In this document: positions 47,430 through 57,945 of the stretch, piece after piece
Layout of the letters: every line of letters starts with the position of its first letter
Numbering within the stretch: the stretch's first letter is position 1
Origin: Nonomuraea muscovyensis
Lineage (GTDB): Bacteria > Actinomycetota > Actinomycetes > Streptosporangiales > Streptosporangiaceae
Assembly (NCBI RefSeq): GCF_014207745.1
Contig: NZ_JACHJB010000001.1
Location: forward strand, 2,294,001 to 2,358,000
Length of the DNA: 64,000 nucleotides
Direction: 5' to 3'
Program-made: the position numbers and the translations under genes
The notes under the pieces: generated by a model
Database searches by the model: none
What the model was told of the DNA's origin: nothing
The model's input: only the letters and a program-made list of their open reading frames with translations

Positions 47430-47558
47430 ATGAATCTGCGCATCACTCCCACGGCCCACGTGAAGTCCGGCAAGAACCGCGACCAGTACCGCGGACAGAT
47501 CCGTAGCAACCCCCGTCCCGTCCCGCCCAAGATGCTGCCCGGCAAGAAGGGCCGCTGA
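47430..47558 (+). CDS. 42-residue basic peptide, divergent from TetR
   Basis: A short frame with a good ribosome binding site (GAGAGGA, seven bases before ATG) and a clean stop. The product has 12 Lys/Arg and six prolines, one Asp and no Cys (MNLRITPTAHVKSGKNRD start; PKMLPGKKGR end). Charge near +12. It has no signal peptide and no membrane segment. It starts 32 bases after the TetR palindromes, so it is the likely target of the regulator. Function unknown; a nucleic-acid-binding or ribosome-associated peptide is a guess from composition. Confidence 0.6.
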   Translation: MNLRITPTAHVKSGKNRDQYRGQIRSNPRPVPPKMLPGKKGR

Positions 47559-47928
47559 GGAGAGACACGCTTGATCATTCCCACCCACCCGAAGAGGGCG
47601 CGGCCGTCAGGACCCGGATCCGCGCCGACGACGGGCACCCCGGCCCTCCCCCGCCCACGGCGACCTCACTCCCGCCCTCGCGAGCACGGGCGGGGTGCCC
47701 GGACAGTGGGCGGCCGCCTCGTCCCCGAGCACCCCTACCCGGCGGCGCTGGAGGACGTCCTGGCCGCCGACACGGGCTGGACCTGATCGACCGCGCCGTG
47801 CCGGAGCACGTCAGCACCGCTTGGCGGACTTCGCCGATGCGGGGCGACGCTGAACCAGCGCACTCCCTGATGACGCGGTGAACCTGATCGGTCCCCCACC
47901 CGACTGTGCAGGGTGACGGGAGGACGAG
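47559..47928. other. Intergenic region with a possible gene remnant
   Basis: About 370 bases. A plus-strand frame at 47571-47786 starts with TTG after GAGGAG and ends in a coding-looking segment (GGRLVPEHPYPAALEDV), but its middle is Pro/Arg-rich and I recognise nothing. It may be a decayed gene downstream of the 42-residue peptide. The sigma-factor gene follows with its own GGGAGG site. Confidence 0.35.
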
Positions 47929-48453
47929 ATGACCGATGAGCTGCTGGTGCTACGCGCCCAGCTGGGCGAGCGCGCTGCGGTGGCCGAACTGGTGGCCCGG
48001 TGGCGGGTGCCCGTGTGGACGTACGTGCGGCGCATGCTGGACGCCGAACAGGCCGACGACGTGACCCAGGAGATCTGGCTCGCCGTGGTCCGCGGCCTGC
48101 CCCGGCTGCGTGACCCCGGCCGGTTCGCGCCCTGGCTGTTCACCATCGCCCGCCGGTCGGTGACCGACCGCCTGCGCGACCAGTACACCCACGGGCACGA
48201 GGCGCTCGCCGCCCACGACACGGTCACCGAGGATCCGGTCGAGGCCATGGTGGACCGCGCCGAGCTGGTGAGCGCCCTGGCGGGGCTGCCGGTGCCGGAG
48301 CGGGAGATCCTCGTCCTGTTCTACCTGGAGGACCTGCCGGTGGAGGACTGCGCGCAGATCTGCCGGATCCCCACCGGCACGGTCAAGTCCCGGCTCAACC
48401 GCGCCCGTCGCCTGCTGCGTGCACACCTGGAGGAGAAGGGACACCGGCCATGA
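47929..48453 (+). CDS. ECF-type RNA polymerase sigma factor
   Basis: A 174-residue sigma-70 family factor with regions 2 (VPVWTYVRRMLDAEQADDVTQEIWLAVVRGLPRLRDPGRFAPWLFTIARRSVTDRLR) and 4 (LAGLPVPEREILVLFYLEDLPVEDCAQICRIPTGTVKSRLNRARRLL) only. GGGAGG precedes the ATG. The next gene, a four-helix membrane protein, overlaps by four bases and takes the place of an anti-sigma factor. Confidence 0.92.
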   Translation: MTDELLVLRAQLGERAAVAELVARWRVPVWTYVRRMLDAEQADDVTQEIWLAVVRGLPRLRDPGRFAPWLFTIARRSVTDRLRDQYTHGHEALAAHDTVTEDPVEAMVDRAELVSALAGLPVPEREILVLFYLEDLPVEDCAQICRIPTGTVKSRLNRARRLLRAHLEEKGHRP

Positions 48454-48959
48454 CCGAGGAGAGACCGCGCCTGTCGGCGCAGGAGTTGATCGAACGGCTG
48501 GAGCCGTCGCTGTCATCGGCCAGGCGCGTCCGGGCCGTGGCGGCGCTGCTGGCCGGGCTGGCCGGCGTGGCGTTCGTGGCCGCGCTGTGGTGGACCGAGC
48601 CCGGCCCGCTGCCGAGCCGCACCCACCTGGCGTTCGCGCTGTTCTTCGTGATCTGCCTGGCCTGGACCGGCTACGGCGGCTGGCTGCTGACGCGCCGGGT
48701 GCCGCTGTTCGCCACCGACCGGGTGATCGCCGCCTGGATCGGCCTGGCCGCCTCGGTGGCCACCACCACGGTCGTGGCCGCCGTCGCCGTCCAGCGCTGC
48801 ACCGGCCCGGGGCCGGCGCTGGCCGTCGGGGGCGTGTTCGTCGCGGCGGCGCTGGTGCTGGCCGTACGCGCCCACGCCCGCCGGGCGGCGCTGCTGCGCC
48901 GCCTGCGCGAGCTGACCGGCGGGGACACCGGCGGGGACACCGGCGGAGAGAAGGGGTGA
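48450..48959 (+). CDS. Integral membrane protein, probable partner of the ECF sigma factor
   Basis: A 169-residue protein coupled to the sigma factor gene by a four-base overlap. The first 28 residues are polar and cytoplasmic (RLSAQELIERLEPSLSSARR), followed by four membrane helices (about 30-47, 60-78, 90-112, 118-138) and a charged tail ending in a GGDTGGDTGGEKG repeat. It has no zinc-binding HxxxCxxC anti-sigma motif. Position makes it a candidate anti-sigma factor or signal input; this is inference. Confidence 0.72.
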   Translation: MTEERPRLSAQELIERLEPSLSSARRVRAVAALLAGLAGVAFVAALWWTEPGPLPSRTHLAFALFFVICLAWTGYGGWLLTRRVPLFATDRVIAAWIGLAASVATTTVVAAVAVQRCTGPGPALAVGGVFVAAALVLAVRAHARRAALLRRLRELTGGDTGGDTGGEKG

Positions 48960-49095
48960 ACGCGCTGGTCGGGCCACCGGCCGAGCTGGACCCGGCTGGG
49001 CGCCGCCTCGCGGAAGCCCGATGGTAGGGGGCCGGACTCGACGCCGCGGAACCGGGCTCGACCCCACCCTGGCCCTGGGCTGAGGCTGGAAAGGC

Positions 49096-49129
49096 GAAAC
49101 CCCCGGGTGATCCCTCACCCGGGGGTTTC
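49096..49129 (-). terminator. Strong terminator of clpC
   Basis: Perfect 15-base arms GAAACCCCCGGGTGA (49096-49110) and TCACCCGGGGGTTTC (49115-49129) with a 4-base loop, 16 bases beyond the clpC stop. One of the strongest hairpins in the window. Confidence 0.9.
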
Positions 49130-49145
49130 GGACGGACCTGCGTCG

Positions 49146-51650
<2,505 letters not shown>

Positions 51651-51801
51651 CTCGTCGCTCCTCACAGAGCGGTCAGTCAGGCCGGTTAATCCGGTCCCGT
51701 CATCCCGCATGCTAGCCCTGGCTCGGCGAACCGTGCCTCCTGCCGCTGACACGCTCTATAGCAGAGACGTTCCCCGAGAGCAGGGCGTTCACCCTCTATC
51801 C

Positions 51802-51844
51802 AACTACCGTTCGGGCGTGACGTGTTCCCGATACGCCGCAAGCG
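51802..51844 (-). promoter_or_regulatory. Candidate SigR-type promoter with ClgR-like site upstream of clpC
   Basis: On the minus strand GGGAAC (51829-51824) and GTT (51804-51802) are 19 bases apart, near the GGGAAT-N18-GTT of the thiol-stress factor SigR. Immediately upstream is CGC-CGCAA-GCG (51834-51844), fitting the CGC-N5-GCG core of the protease activator ClgR with one consensus mismatch. clp genes are known SigR and ClgR targets in Streptomyces. Each site alone is weak. Confidence 0.38.
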
Positions 51845-52661
51845 AACGATGTTTAGGGGATCTCGGTGAAGCGGCCGCAAATCACCACTTCGGCGCGGGC
51901 AGATCAACACGGATCGCCTTCGGACGCTTGAGCGAGCAGGCCCAGGGCGGCCCTCGCCCGTACATCGCGGATGTCGCGTCCGTAACCCATACGAGCTCAT
52001 CCTACGTGCCGGACCCAAATCCCCGCCAATCCGATCGAGATAGCCGCCGGCACACGCCCGGAACGGCCCGCCGATACGGCCCGCCATTCCCGCCGGCCAC
52101 CGCGAGGGCGGATCGCCGGCCCTCCCCCGCCTGCCGGATTCCCCGCCCGTGAGTCGCCCGGAGGATTCCTGCGGTTCGCGCGTGAGTGCGCGCCGGAATC
52201 GGGCAGTGCCGCGTGGATGGATCACAGCTCGCGACCCCGTACGAGCCCGCCCACGGCACGGAGCGGCGACACGCCGGGCGATCGGCCGCAGGGACCGCCC
52301 GGGGAGGGCGTCGTACGCGGGCGGGGGATGCACGCACGCGGCGACCGGTCCCGGCGAGCAGGGGCCCGGGACCGCGCCCGAGGGGCCGCGTACGCGTTCA
52401 CAGGGCGGGCGGGGGGCCGGACGCGCGAGAACAGGGGCTGCCCGGACGGGCCTTCCAGGACCCGGGGAACGGGTGCCACCCGGGACGGGCCTCACGGTGA
52501 CAGGACCCGGGGAAACGGGTGCCGTGGAACGGGCCCGGAAGAAACGCCAGCCCGTGGAGAACGGGAACGCCGCGGAACAGAGGCGTGGAGCAGAACAGTG
52601 CTCCGGACCGGCGACCGCGCACGGCGATGAGCCTGTGTGGAACGGGACAGGATGAAGAAAC

Positions 52662-52690
52662 CTCTTTTGCCGGACGCCGGAGCAAAAGAG
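52662..52690. other. Hairpin with U/A-rich lower stem
   Basis: Arms CTCTTTTGC (52662-52670) and GCAAAAGAG (52682-52690) around a GC-rich inner helix (CGG/CCG). Possibly a processing or terminator structure in the lsr2-clpC spacer. Confidence 0.45.
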
Positions 52691-52817
52691 CTTGCGCCCA
52701 CGGCATTCCCCGACAGGAAGGAGAGCGATCCGAGGCCCAAAAGCCCGCAAAAAGCGGGCAAGCGAAGATCATTCACCGTCGGGGTTGTCCAGCATTCGGG
52801 ACGACCCCGAAAATGAT

Positions 52818-52868
52818 CATGCGCTTATGGCGTTCGCCGGGGTCCGAGGCGAACGGCATAAGCGCATG
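52818..52868 (-). terminator. Long-stem terminator of lsr2
   Basis: A 21-base stem with one mismatch: CATGCGCTTATGGCG.. (52818-52838) against its complement at 52848-52868, loop nine bases, 19 bases beyond the lsr2 stop on the minus strand. Confidence 0.75.
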
Positions 52869-52887
52869 GTCAGCGGAAGCCGCCCTC

Positions 52888-53220
52888 TCAGTGAGCCGCT
52901 TCGTACTTCTCCACGACGGTGGAGGCGATACGGCCCCGCTCGCTCACGGGCAGGCCGTGAGCCTTGGCCCACTGACGGATCTCCGAGCTCTTCTCGCGGC
53001 TCATCGCGCGCTGCCCGCCACGCCCCTTCTTCCGCGTGGACACGGCGCCGGCCCGGCGGGCGTGCTGCACGAAAGGTGAGAGGGCGTCCCGGAGCTTCTT
53101 GGCGTTAAGGTCGCTGAGGTCAATCTCATAGGAGGCGCCGTCAATAGCGAAGCTGACCGTCTCATTGGCCTCGCCGCCATCGAGGTCATCGATGAGAATC
53201 TCCTGGATCTGCTTGGCCAT
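52888..53220 (-). CDS. lsr2: Nucleoid-associated protein Lsr2
   Basis: A 110-residue H-NS-like protein that bridges AT-rich DNA and silences foreign and specialised-metabolite genes. Seen: the N-terminal oligomerisation part (IQEILIDDLDGGEANETVSFAIDGASYEIDLSDLNAKKLRDAL), a basic linker (RRAGAVSTRKKGRGG) and the C-terminal domain with the RGR AT-hook-like motif (WAKAHGLPVSERGRIASTVVEKYEAA). The ATG at 53220 follows AAAGGA. Confidence 0.97.
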   Translation of the reverse strand: MAKQIQEILIDDLDGGEANETVSFAIDGASYEIDLSDLNAKKLRDALSPFVQHARRAGAVSTRKKGRGGQRAMSREKSSEIRQWAKAHGLPVSERGRIASTVVEKYEAAH

Positions 53221-53334
53221 CTACGCAATCCTTTCCCGGAGCATTGTTTCATTCGCTGGCCCAAACATATACCCGGAAAGGCGCGGAGACAATTCAGCCC
53301 TGCAGGGATTCCCCTGACTCGCCGATCAGTTGCC

Positions 53335-53472
53335 CTACTCGGCCTGATCCCGGTGGTTTGGGCGCCGCCAGGACCCCTCCGCGCGGAGCAACTTCACCGC
53401 GCCAAAGATGAAGGCCCCACCGACGACCGCCGGCGGGATGAGCGCTGACAATACCTCTGTTACGGCTTGCAT
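53335..53472 (-). CDS. 45-residue membrane peptide
   Basis: A short gene with GGAGG nine bases before its ATG. The product has one hydrophobic helix (residues 5-24, TEVLSALIPPAVVGGAFIFGAV) followed by a basic tail (KLLRAEGSWRRPNHRDQAE), so the tail should face the cytoplasm. No recognised family. It lies directly upstream of lsr2 on the same strand (115 bases). Confidence 0.65.
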   Translation of the reverse strand: MQAVTEVLSALIPPAVVGGAFIFGAVKLLRAEGSWRRPNHRDQAE

Positions 53473-53733
53473 TCGTCCTCGCCTCCACAGCGGACAGGGG
53501 TTCGGCGGGCCGCCCTTAATGCCCACGCGGCGCGGCCGAGCATGAGCAGCCCTCATGCGGCATCAGGCGACAACGCCTGCACCCGACGATAGCGGCAGCC
53601 TCACGGGCTACGCGCGGCAGGGACACCGCATCGGCGACCCAGATGCCCCATAGCCTAATGCCAGTCTCTCCAGGCTCCTTACCGGATCAAGCGAAAATTT
53701 TGCGGAAAGGCGCCCGAGCAGCGACCTCGCCGG

Positions 53734-54216
53734 TCAACGAAGATCTTTGACGACCAGCGTTCCGGCAAGCCTGTCATGGGGCCCACGCTGCAACGGCCTG
53801 TCGATCAGGATGAGCATCCCGACGGCGAAGACGAGGATTCCGGCCAGCACATTGACGCCCGGAATGCCCATCAGCATGGCAGGTCCCGGATACACAAGCG
53901 AGCGTTTCAGCACAGCTCGCCGCGGAAGATCGTCCGGCACCACGTGAATCTTCATGATCGCCTTGCCGAACGTGCGCCCGCCCCGGGAAAGGGCGGACCA
54001 GTCGTAGCCGGCATAACCCAGCCCCGCCAGCAACCAGGCGAACACGCCGGGCAGCCGCCCCTGGAACGCGTCCAGCACCCCTACAGTCCGGAAGACACCC
54101 CACAGCGCGAGGAACAGAATGTAATAGAAGACCCCGAAGACGAGAGCTTCAATGAGCCGCGCGGCGAGCCGTTCCCACCATTCCGCGGGCACCGCGCCCG
54201 CCCGCGTCCCGGTCAT
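53734..54216 (-). CDS. RDD-family membrane protein
   Basis: A 160-residue membrane protein of the RDD family. It starts EWWERLAARLIEALVFGVFYYILF (the RDD region with Arg/Asp positions), has about three or four membrane helices, and the conserved GRTFGKAIMKIHVV loop. The RDD function is unknown; some transport ions or compatible solutes. It lies next to a longer paralogue at 54328, with a terminator between. Confidence 0.82.
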   Translation of the reverse strand: MTGTRAGAVPAEWWERLAARLIEALVFGVFYYILFLALWGVFRTVGVLDAFQGRLPGVFAWLLAGLGYAGYDWSALSRGGRTFGKAIMKIHVVPDDLPRRAVLKRSLVYPGPAMLMGIPGVNVLAGILVFAVGMLILIDRPLQRGPHDRLAGTLVVKDLR

Positions 54217-54279
54217 AACCTCACCCCGCCCGTCGGCGAACCCGGCCGACTCCCATTTTGGTACGGCCCTCGCACACAA

Positions 54280-54310
54280 AACAGAGGCCGGCCAGCCGCC
54301 GACCTCTGTT
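54280..54310 (-). terminator. Terminator of the long RDD gene
   Basis: Arms AACAGAGG (54280-54287) and CCTCTGTT (54303-54310); on the minus strand the stem is followed by a TTTT run, 17 bases beyond the stop at 54328. Confidence 0.75.
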
Positions 54311-54327
54311 CGCGCACCCGGGAGGGC

Positions 54328-55767
54328 TTACTTGACCTTCACCACCACCGTCCTGCCGACCTTGTCGGCGAACGTCTGCTGAAGCGGCTTGTCCCACAGC
54401 TGTGAGGCGCCGTTGACAGCCACGACCGCCCAGCCGAGCAGCGTCGCGAGGAACGTGATGGGGAAGCCGGTCAGGAGATAACCGCCCCAGGTCACGGCGG
54501 CCCGCTTGAGCGCCACGTCGGTGGCCAGACCATCGGGCGGCAGGGGCCCGCCGACCGGGACGATCTTGATGCCCATGACCATCTTGCCGACGGTCTGCCC
54601 CTTGGCCTTCGTCAGGAAGAACTCGTAGGCGATGTACAGCGCCGTGAGCACCAGCGCCAGCAGGAACGAGACCACGATGCCGCTGAGGCCGGGCGTGGGC
54701 CCGCTGTCCCAGCTGTAGCCGGCGAGCAGCAGCGTCGTGAAGATGATCGTCATCACGACGGTCACCACGCCGAAGATGACGCCGTCGATGACGCGCGCCA
54801 CCAGCCGCTGCCACCACTCGGCCAGCGGGGCGGGAGCGCCGGGAGGCTGCACGCCCACCGGGCCGTAGCCGGGTTGCCCGTACTGGCCGGGCTGGCCGTA
54901 GCCGGGCTGCGGCTGCTGGCCGTAACCCGGCTGACCGTACTGCTGCCCGGAGGGGTCCTGCTGCCCGTAACCGGGCTGCGGCTGCTGACCGTAGCCCGGT
55001 TGGGCGTACCCCGGCTGACCGTACTGCTGGCCGGACGGCGGCTGCTGCCCGTAGGCGTACTGCTGGCCGGAGGGGTCCTGCGGGCCGTAGCCCGGCTGTG
55101 ACTGCCCCTGCTGCCCGTAACCGGGCTGCGGCTGCTGGCCGTAACCCGGCTGGCCCTGCTGGCCGTAGTCGGGCTGCGAGGCCGGCTGCTGGCCGTACTG
55201 CGGCTGCTGGCCGTAACCCGGCTGCCCGTACTGCTGCCCCGAGGGGTCCTGCTGGCCGTAACCCGGCTGCCCGTACTGCTGCCCGGAGGGGTCCTGCTGG
55301 CCGTAACCCGGCTGCGACTGCCCCTGCTGCCCGTAACCGGGCTGCGGCTGCTGGCCGTAACCGGGCTGGCCCTGCTGGCCGTAGCCGGGCTGGCCCTGCC
55401 CGTAGTCGGGCTGCTGGCCGTACTGCGGCTGCTGACCGTAACCGGGCTGACCGTGGCCCGGCTGGCCGTACTGCTGGCCGGAGGGGTCCGGCTGGCCGTA
55501 GCCCGGCTGCCCGTACGGGGGCTGCGCGGGCTGGCCGTAGCCGGGCTGGCCGCCGTACTGGGGCTGGCCCTGGCCGTAGCCGGGCTGGGACTGCGCCTGC
55601 TGCCCGTAGCCGGGCTGGGCGTAGTCGTCGGCCCGGTAGCCCACGATCGTCGCGTCGGGGTCGGGCTCGCCGTGGGGGCGGTTGGGGTTGTGCTGTCCGT
55701 AGGGAGGAGATCCGGGAGCGTGCTCGCCGGAATCGTCCTGCGGATACGGCGGCTGTCCGGTGCTCAC
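54328..55767 (-). CDS. RDD-family membrane protein with long prion-like Tyr/Gln/Gly/Pro repeat tail
   Basis: A 479-residue protein. Residues 55-300 are an imperfect repeat of [15 protein letters not shown] and [14 protein letters not shown] with dozens of tyrosines and glutamines and almost no charge. An RDD domain follows (residues 325-479) with [21 protein letters not shown], four membrane helices and [21 protein letters not shown] at 55767 follows GAGGTG. The tail composition (Tyr/Gln/Gly spacing) matches domains known to phase-separate in eukaryotic FUS-like proteins; here it would face the cytoplasm if the RDD topology holds, and any condensate role is inference. Confidence 0.85.
   Translation of the reverse strand: MSTGQPPYPQDDSGEHAPGSPPYGQHNPNRPHGEPDPDATIVGYRADDYAQPGYGQQAQSQPGYGQGQPQYGGQPGYGQPAQPPYGQPGYGQPDPSGQQYGQPGHGQPGYGQQPQYGQQPDYGQGQPGYGQQGQPGYGQQPQPGYGQQGQSQPGYGQQDPSGQQYGQPGYGQQDPSGQQYGQPGYGQQPQYGQQPASQPDYGQQGQPGYGQQPQPGYGQQGQSQPGYGPQDPSGQQYAYGQQPPSGQQYGQPGYAQPGYGQQPQPGYGQQDPSGQQYGQPGYGQQPQPGYGQPGQYGQPGYGPVGVQPPGAPAPLAEWWQRLVARVIDGVIFGVVTVVMTIIFTTLLLAGYSWDSGPTPGLSGIVVSFLLALVLTALYIAYEFFLTKAKGQTVGKMVMGIKIVPVGGPLPPDGLATDVALKRAAVTWGGYLLTGFPITFLATLLGWAVVAVNGASQLWDKPLQQTFADKVGRTVVVKVK
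54855..55620 (-). repeat. Degenerate tandem repeats encoding QPGYGQ units
   Basis: Units of 18, 27 and 42 bases repeat many times with near-identical blocks (for example the [14 protein letters not shown] block around 54935, 55225 and 55270). Copy number is likely variable among strains. Confidence 0.9.
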
Positions 55768-55852
55768 CGTGTCACCTCGCTTCGCGTGCGCGTGTGGCAC
55801 GTGTCAGGACACATGCCTGTGCTGCCCAACGTATCGACATAGGTATCAACAA

Positions 55853-56422
55853 TCACCTTTCCTGTGCGTCAAGGCCTGCGTCACCCGATGTCAGATGGAG
55901 CAGCATGCGGGTGTTGCCCAGGGTGTTCGGCTTGACGTGTTCGAGATCGAGGAACTCGGCCACACCCTCGTCGTACGAGGCCAGCAGTTCGGCGTAGACC
56001 TCAGGTGAGACGGGGGTGCCTTGAATGGGACGGAACCCGTGCCTGGCGAAGAAGTCGACCTCGAAAGTCAGGCAGAAAACCCGCCTGAGCCCCAGATCCC
56101 TCGCCGTGCGGATCAACGCGGAGACGATCCGGTGACCGATCCCCAGGCCCCGGGACGCGGGGTCCACGGCGACCGTGCGGATCTCCGCCAGATCCTCCCA
56201 GAGAACGTGCAGCGCGCCACACCCGACGACCTCGCCGCCCCGCTCGGCCACCCAGAACTCCTGGATGTCCTCGTACAGCGTGACGGTGGCCTTCTCCAGG
56301 AGGCGTGGACCCGCACCGGCGTAGGTGTCGACCAGGCGCCTGATCGTCCTGACATCGGACGTGCGGGCACGCCGCACCACGACTTCGGTGTCAGGGACTG
56401 TCACTTCGGCGACCTGCTCCAT
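55853..56422 (-). CDS. argA: Amino-acid N-acetyltransferase (ArgA-like GNAT)
   Basis: A 189-residue GNAT acetyltransferase of the short, stand-alone N-acetylglutamate synthase type known from Mycobacterium tuberculosis (Rv2747). Seen: RRARTSDVRTIRRLVDTYAGAG, FWVAERGGEVVGCGALHVLWEDLAEIRTVAVDPASRGLGIGHRIV (the acetyl-CoA loop R/GxGxG/A), and CLTFEVDFFARHGFRPI. It would start arginine synthesis by acetylating glutamate. No other arg gene is adjacent, as usual for this orphan type. Confidence 0.8.
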   Translation of the reverse strand: MEQVAEVTVPDTEVVVRRARTSDVRTIRRLVDTYAGAGPRLLEKATVTLYEDIQEFWVAERGGEVVGCGALHVLWEDLAEIRTVAVDPASRGLGIGHRIVSALIRTARDLGLRRVFCLTFEVDFFARHGFRPIQGTPVSPEVYAELLASYDEGVAEFLDLEHVKPNTLGNTRMLLHLTSGDAGLDAQER

Positions 56423-56691
56423 GGGTTACCAGCGTACAGATCCCATTACGGCTCATCCCAAAATCCCGCCCTGTCGACTCCATCCGGCATATCGCTCCGG
56501 ACTACACAAGACGGGCCACCGGCGGCCCAAGCAACGGCAAACAGGGCGTAAAGTCGCCCTGGACGAGAGGACAGGACACCACCTTGTGACTCTTCGGTGG
56601 CTGAACCTCTACAGAGTTGGCAGTTCTGGTTGAGCACCAACCCAAGGTGCACTAGTGTCCAGCGACGATGTCACCCGCGCGTCCCGCGCGG

Positions 56692-56831
56692 AGACGCGCC
56701 CAATCCCCGCGCGGGGAACCGGGGACCCGCCGGTGGCGAGCTCGCCAGAGCGCCATCACTGGGGTGAGTCCGAGCTCCGGCTCGGTAGGGCTGCTCCGGC
56801 CCGAACCCGTCAGCTAACCCGGTAGGCGTCG
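56692..56831 (+). promoter_or_regulatory. ydaO-type c-di-AMP riboswitch
   Basis: The leader of the NlpC/P60 gene carries the conserved ydaO blocks in order: GGGGAACCGGGGACCC (56713-56728), GGGGTGAGTCC (56761-56771), GGTAGGG, and CCGAACCCGTCAGCTAACCC (56801-56820) then GGTAGGCG. A closing helix forms between GACGCGCC (56692-56699) and GGCGTC (56825-56830). c-di-AMP normally lowers expression of such genes. The AGAGGAG ribosome site at 56834 lies just after the aptamer. Confidence 0.88.
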
Positions 56832-56848
56832 ATGAGAGGAGCCGATTG

Positions 56849-57898
56849 GTGAAGCGTACGCGCGGTCGCGAGAGGACCTCAGTGGGCACACCCGCCCGCC
56901 CTCCGCAACAGACCGGCCCGCGCCGTCTCGCCCTCCTCGGCACCGCCCTCGTCGCCGCCACAGCCCTCGTCACCGGTCTCGCCGCCGCCCCGGCCGCCGC
57001 CGACCCCAAGCCGTCCCTCGACTCGCTGGCCAAGCAGGTCGAGCAGATGCATCTGGACATCGAGAAGCTGGCCGAGCAGTTCAACGCCCAGCGGGAGAAG
57101 CTCAAGTCCGCCAAGAAGACGGCCGAGGCCGCCAAGAAGACCCTGGACGCCAGCGAGGCCGATCTGGCCGCCAAGCGCGCCAAGGCCGCCCAGGTGGTCG
57201 AGAGCCAGTACATGGGCGGCACCCTCGGGCGGTCCCTGCCCTTCCTCCGCTCCGGCGACCCCGAGCAGTTCCTCGACAGCGCCGCCACCACGTACGCGCT
57301 GGCGCAGCAGCAGGGAGAGCAGCTCAAGCAGGTCCTCGACGCCATGGAGTCGGCCAGGCGGGCCAGGGACGAGGCCAAGACCCGCATGGAGGAGGTCACC
57401 GAGCTCGTCTCCGACCTCGGTGCCAAGCGCGACAAGATCGTGAAGATGGTCGCCAAGGTCGAAAGCAACCTCTACCGGCGCGCGGTCGGCGAGGCCGGCC
57501 GGCCGGGCACCCGGGCCACGCGGGTCAACCTGCCCGTCGTGGGCTCGGGCAAGGCCGCCGAGGCCGCCCGGTGGGCGCTCACGCAGCAGCTCAAGCCGTA
57601 CGTGTGGGGCGCCGAGGGGCCCGGCTCCTACGACTGCTCGGGGCTGGTCATGGCGGCCTACCAGCGGGTCGGCATCTCGCTGCCGCACTACACCGGCAGC
57701 CAGTGGACCGCGGGGCGGCACATCTCCAAGGAGGAGCTGCGCGCGGGCGACCTGGTGTTCTTCTACAACGACCTGCACCACGTCGGCATCTACCTCGGCG
57801 GCGGCCTGATGGTCCACGCGCCGCGCACGGGCGACGTCGTGCGCGTCGCCTCGATCGCCCGCCGTCCCTTCGCAGGGGCCGTCCGCGTCGCCGACTGA
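56849..57898 (+). CDS. RipA/CwlO-like secreted NlpC/P60 endopeptidase
   Basis: A 349-residue secreted peptidoglycan hydrolase. After the signal peptide (to about residue 52, APAAA|D), residues 55-215 are a long coiled coil (SLAKQVEQMHLDIEKLAEQFNAQREKL), as in the RipA/PcsB family, where it inhibits and localises the enzyme. The C40 domain is residues 235-349 with the catalytic Cys in YDCSGLVMAAY and His in HHVGIYLG. The GTG at 56849 follows AGAGGAG, eight bases upstream. Controlled by the c-di-AMP riboswitch just upstream, which links wall hydrolysis to the second messenger made by DisA. Confidence 0.92.
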   Translation: MKRTRGRERTSVGTPARPPQQTGPRRLALLGTALVAATALVTGLAAAPAAADPKPSLDSLAKQVEQMHLDIEKLAEQFNAQREKLKSAKKTAEAAKKTLDASEADLAAKRAKAAQVVESQYMGGTLGRSLPFLRSGDPEQFLDSAATTYALAQQQGEQLKQVLDAMESARRARDEAKTRMEEVTELVSDLGAKRDKIVKMVAKVESNLYRRAVGEAGRPGTRATRVNLPVVGSGKAAEAARWALTQQLKPYVWGAEGPGSYDCSGLVMAAYQRVGISLPHYTGSQWTAGRHISKEELRAGDLVFFYNDLHHVGIYLGGGLMVHAPRTGDVVRVASIARRPFAGAVRVAD

Positions 57899-57913
57899 GG
57901 CGCCGCCCGGTGG

Positions 57914-57937
57914 GGCGGGACACCGGAGTGTCCCGCC
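57914..57937. terminator. Terminator between convergent NlpC/P60 and lysS
   Basis: Perfect 10-base arms GGCGGGACAC (57914-57923) and GTGTCCCGCC (57928-57937) with a 4-base loop, eight bases from the lysS stop on the other strand. Confidence 0.8.
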
Positions 57938-57945
57938 ACCCGCGC

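Larger units (their letters stand above)
51651..52887. other. Long intergenic region between clpC and lsr2
   Basis: About 1.2 kb without a convincing gene. It holds the clpC promoter region (51802-51844), a 22-base imperfect direct repeat beginning CAGGACCCGGGGAA at 52456 and 52501, and a group of hairpins from 52662 to 52868 (see separate entries). GCCCGC-AAAAA-GCGGGC at 52743-52759 is a further small hairpin. Open frames on both strands in 52000-52750 are Arg/Pro/Gly-rich without ribosome binding sites and are not real. Confidence 0.6.

Noticed and set aside
47571..47786. 72-codon frame after the 42-residue peptide gene
   Set aside because: TTG start, Pro/Arg-rich middle and no recognisable family; kept only as a possible remnant in the gap description.
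51686..52750. Several 100-350 codon frames in the clpC-lsr2 spacer
   Set aside because: Arg/Pro/Gly-rich on both strands, no ribosome sites, no motifs; GC bias explains them.
54855..55620. Dense short repeats considered as a CRISPR array
   Set aside because: Repeats are in-frame, of mixed length, without unique spacers, and encode a peptide repeat.
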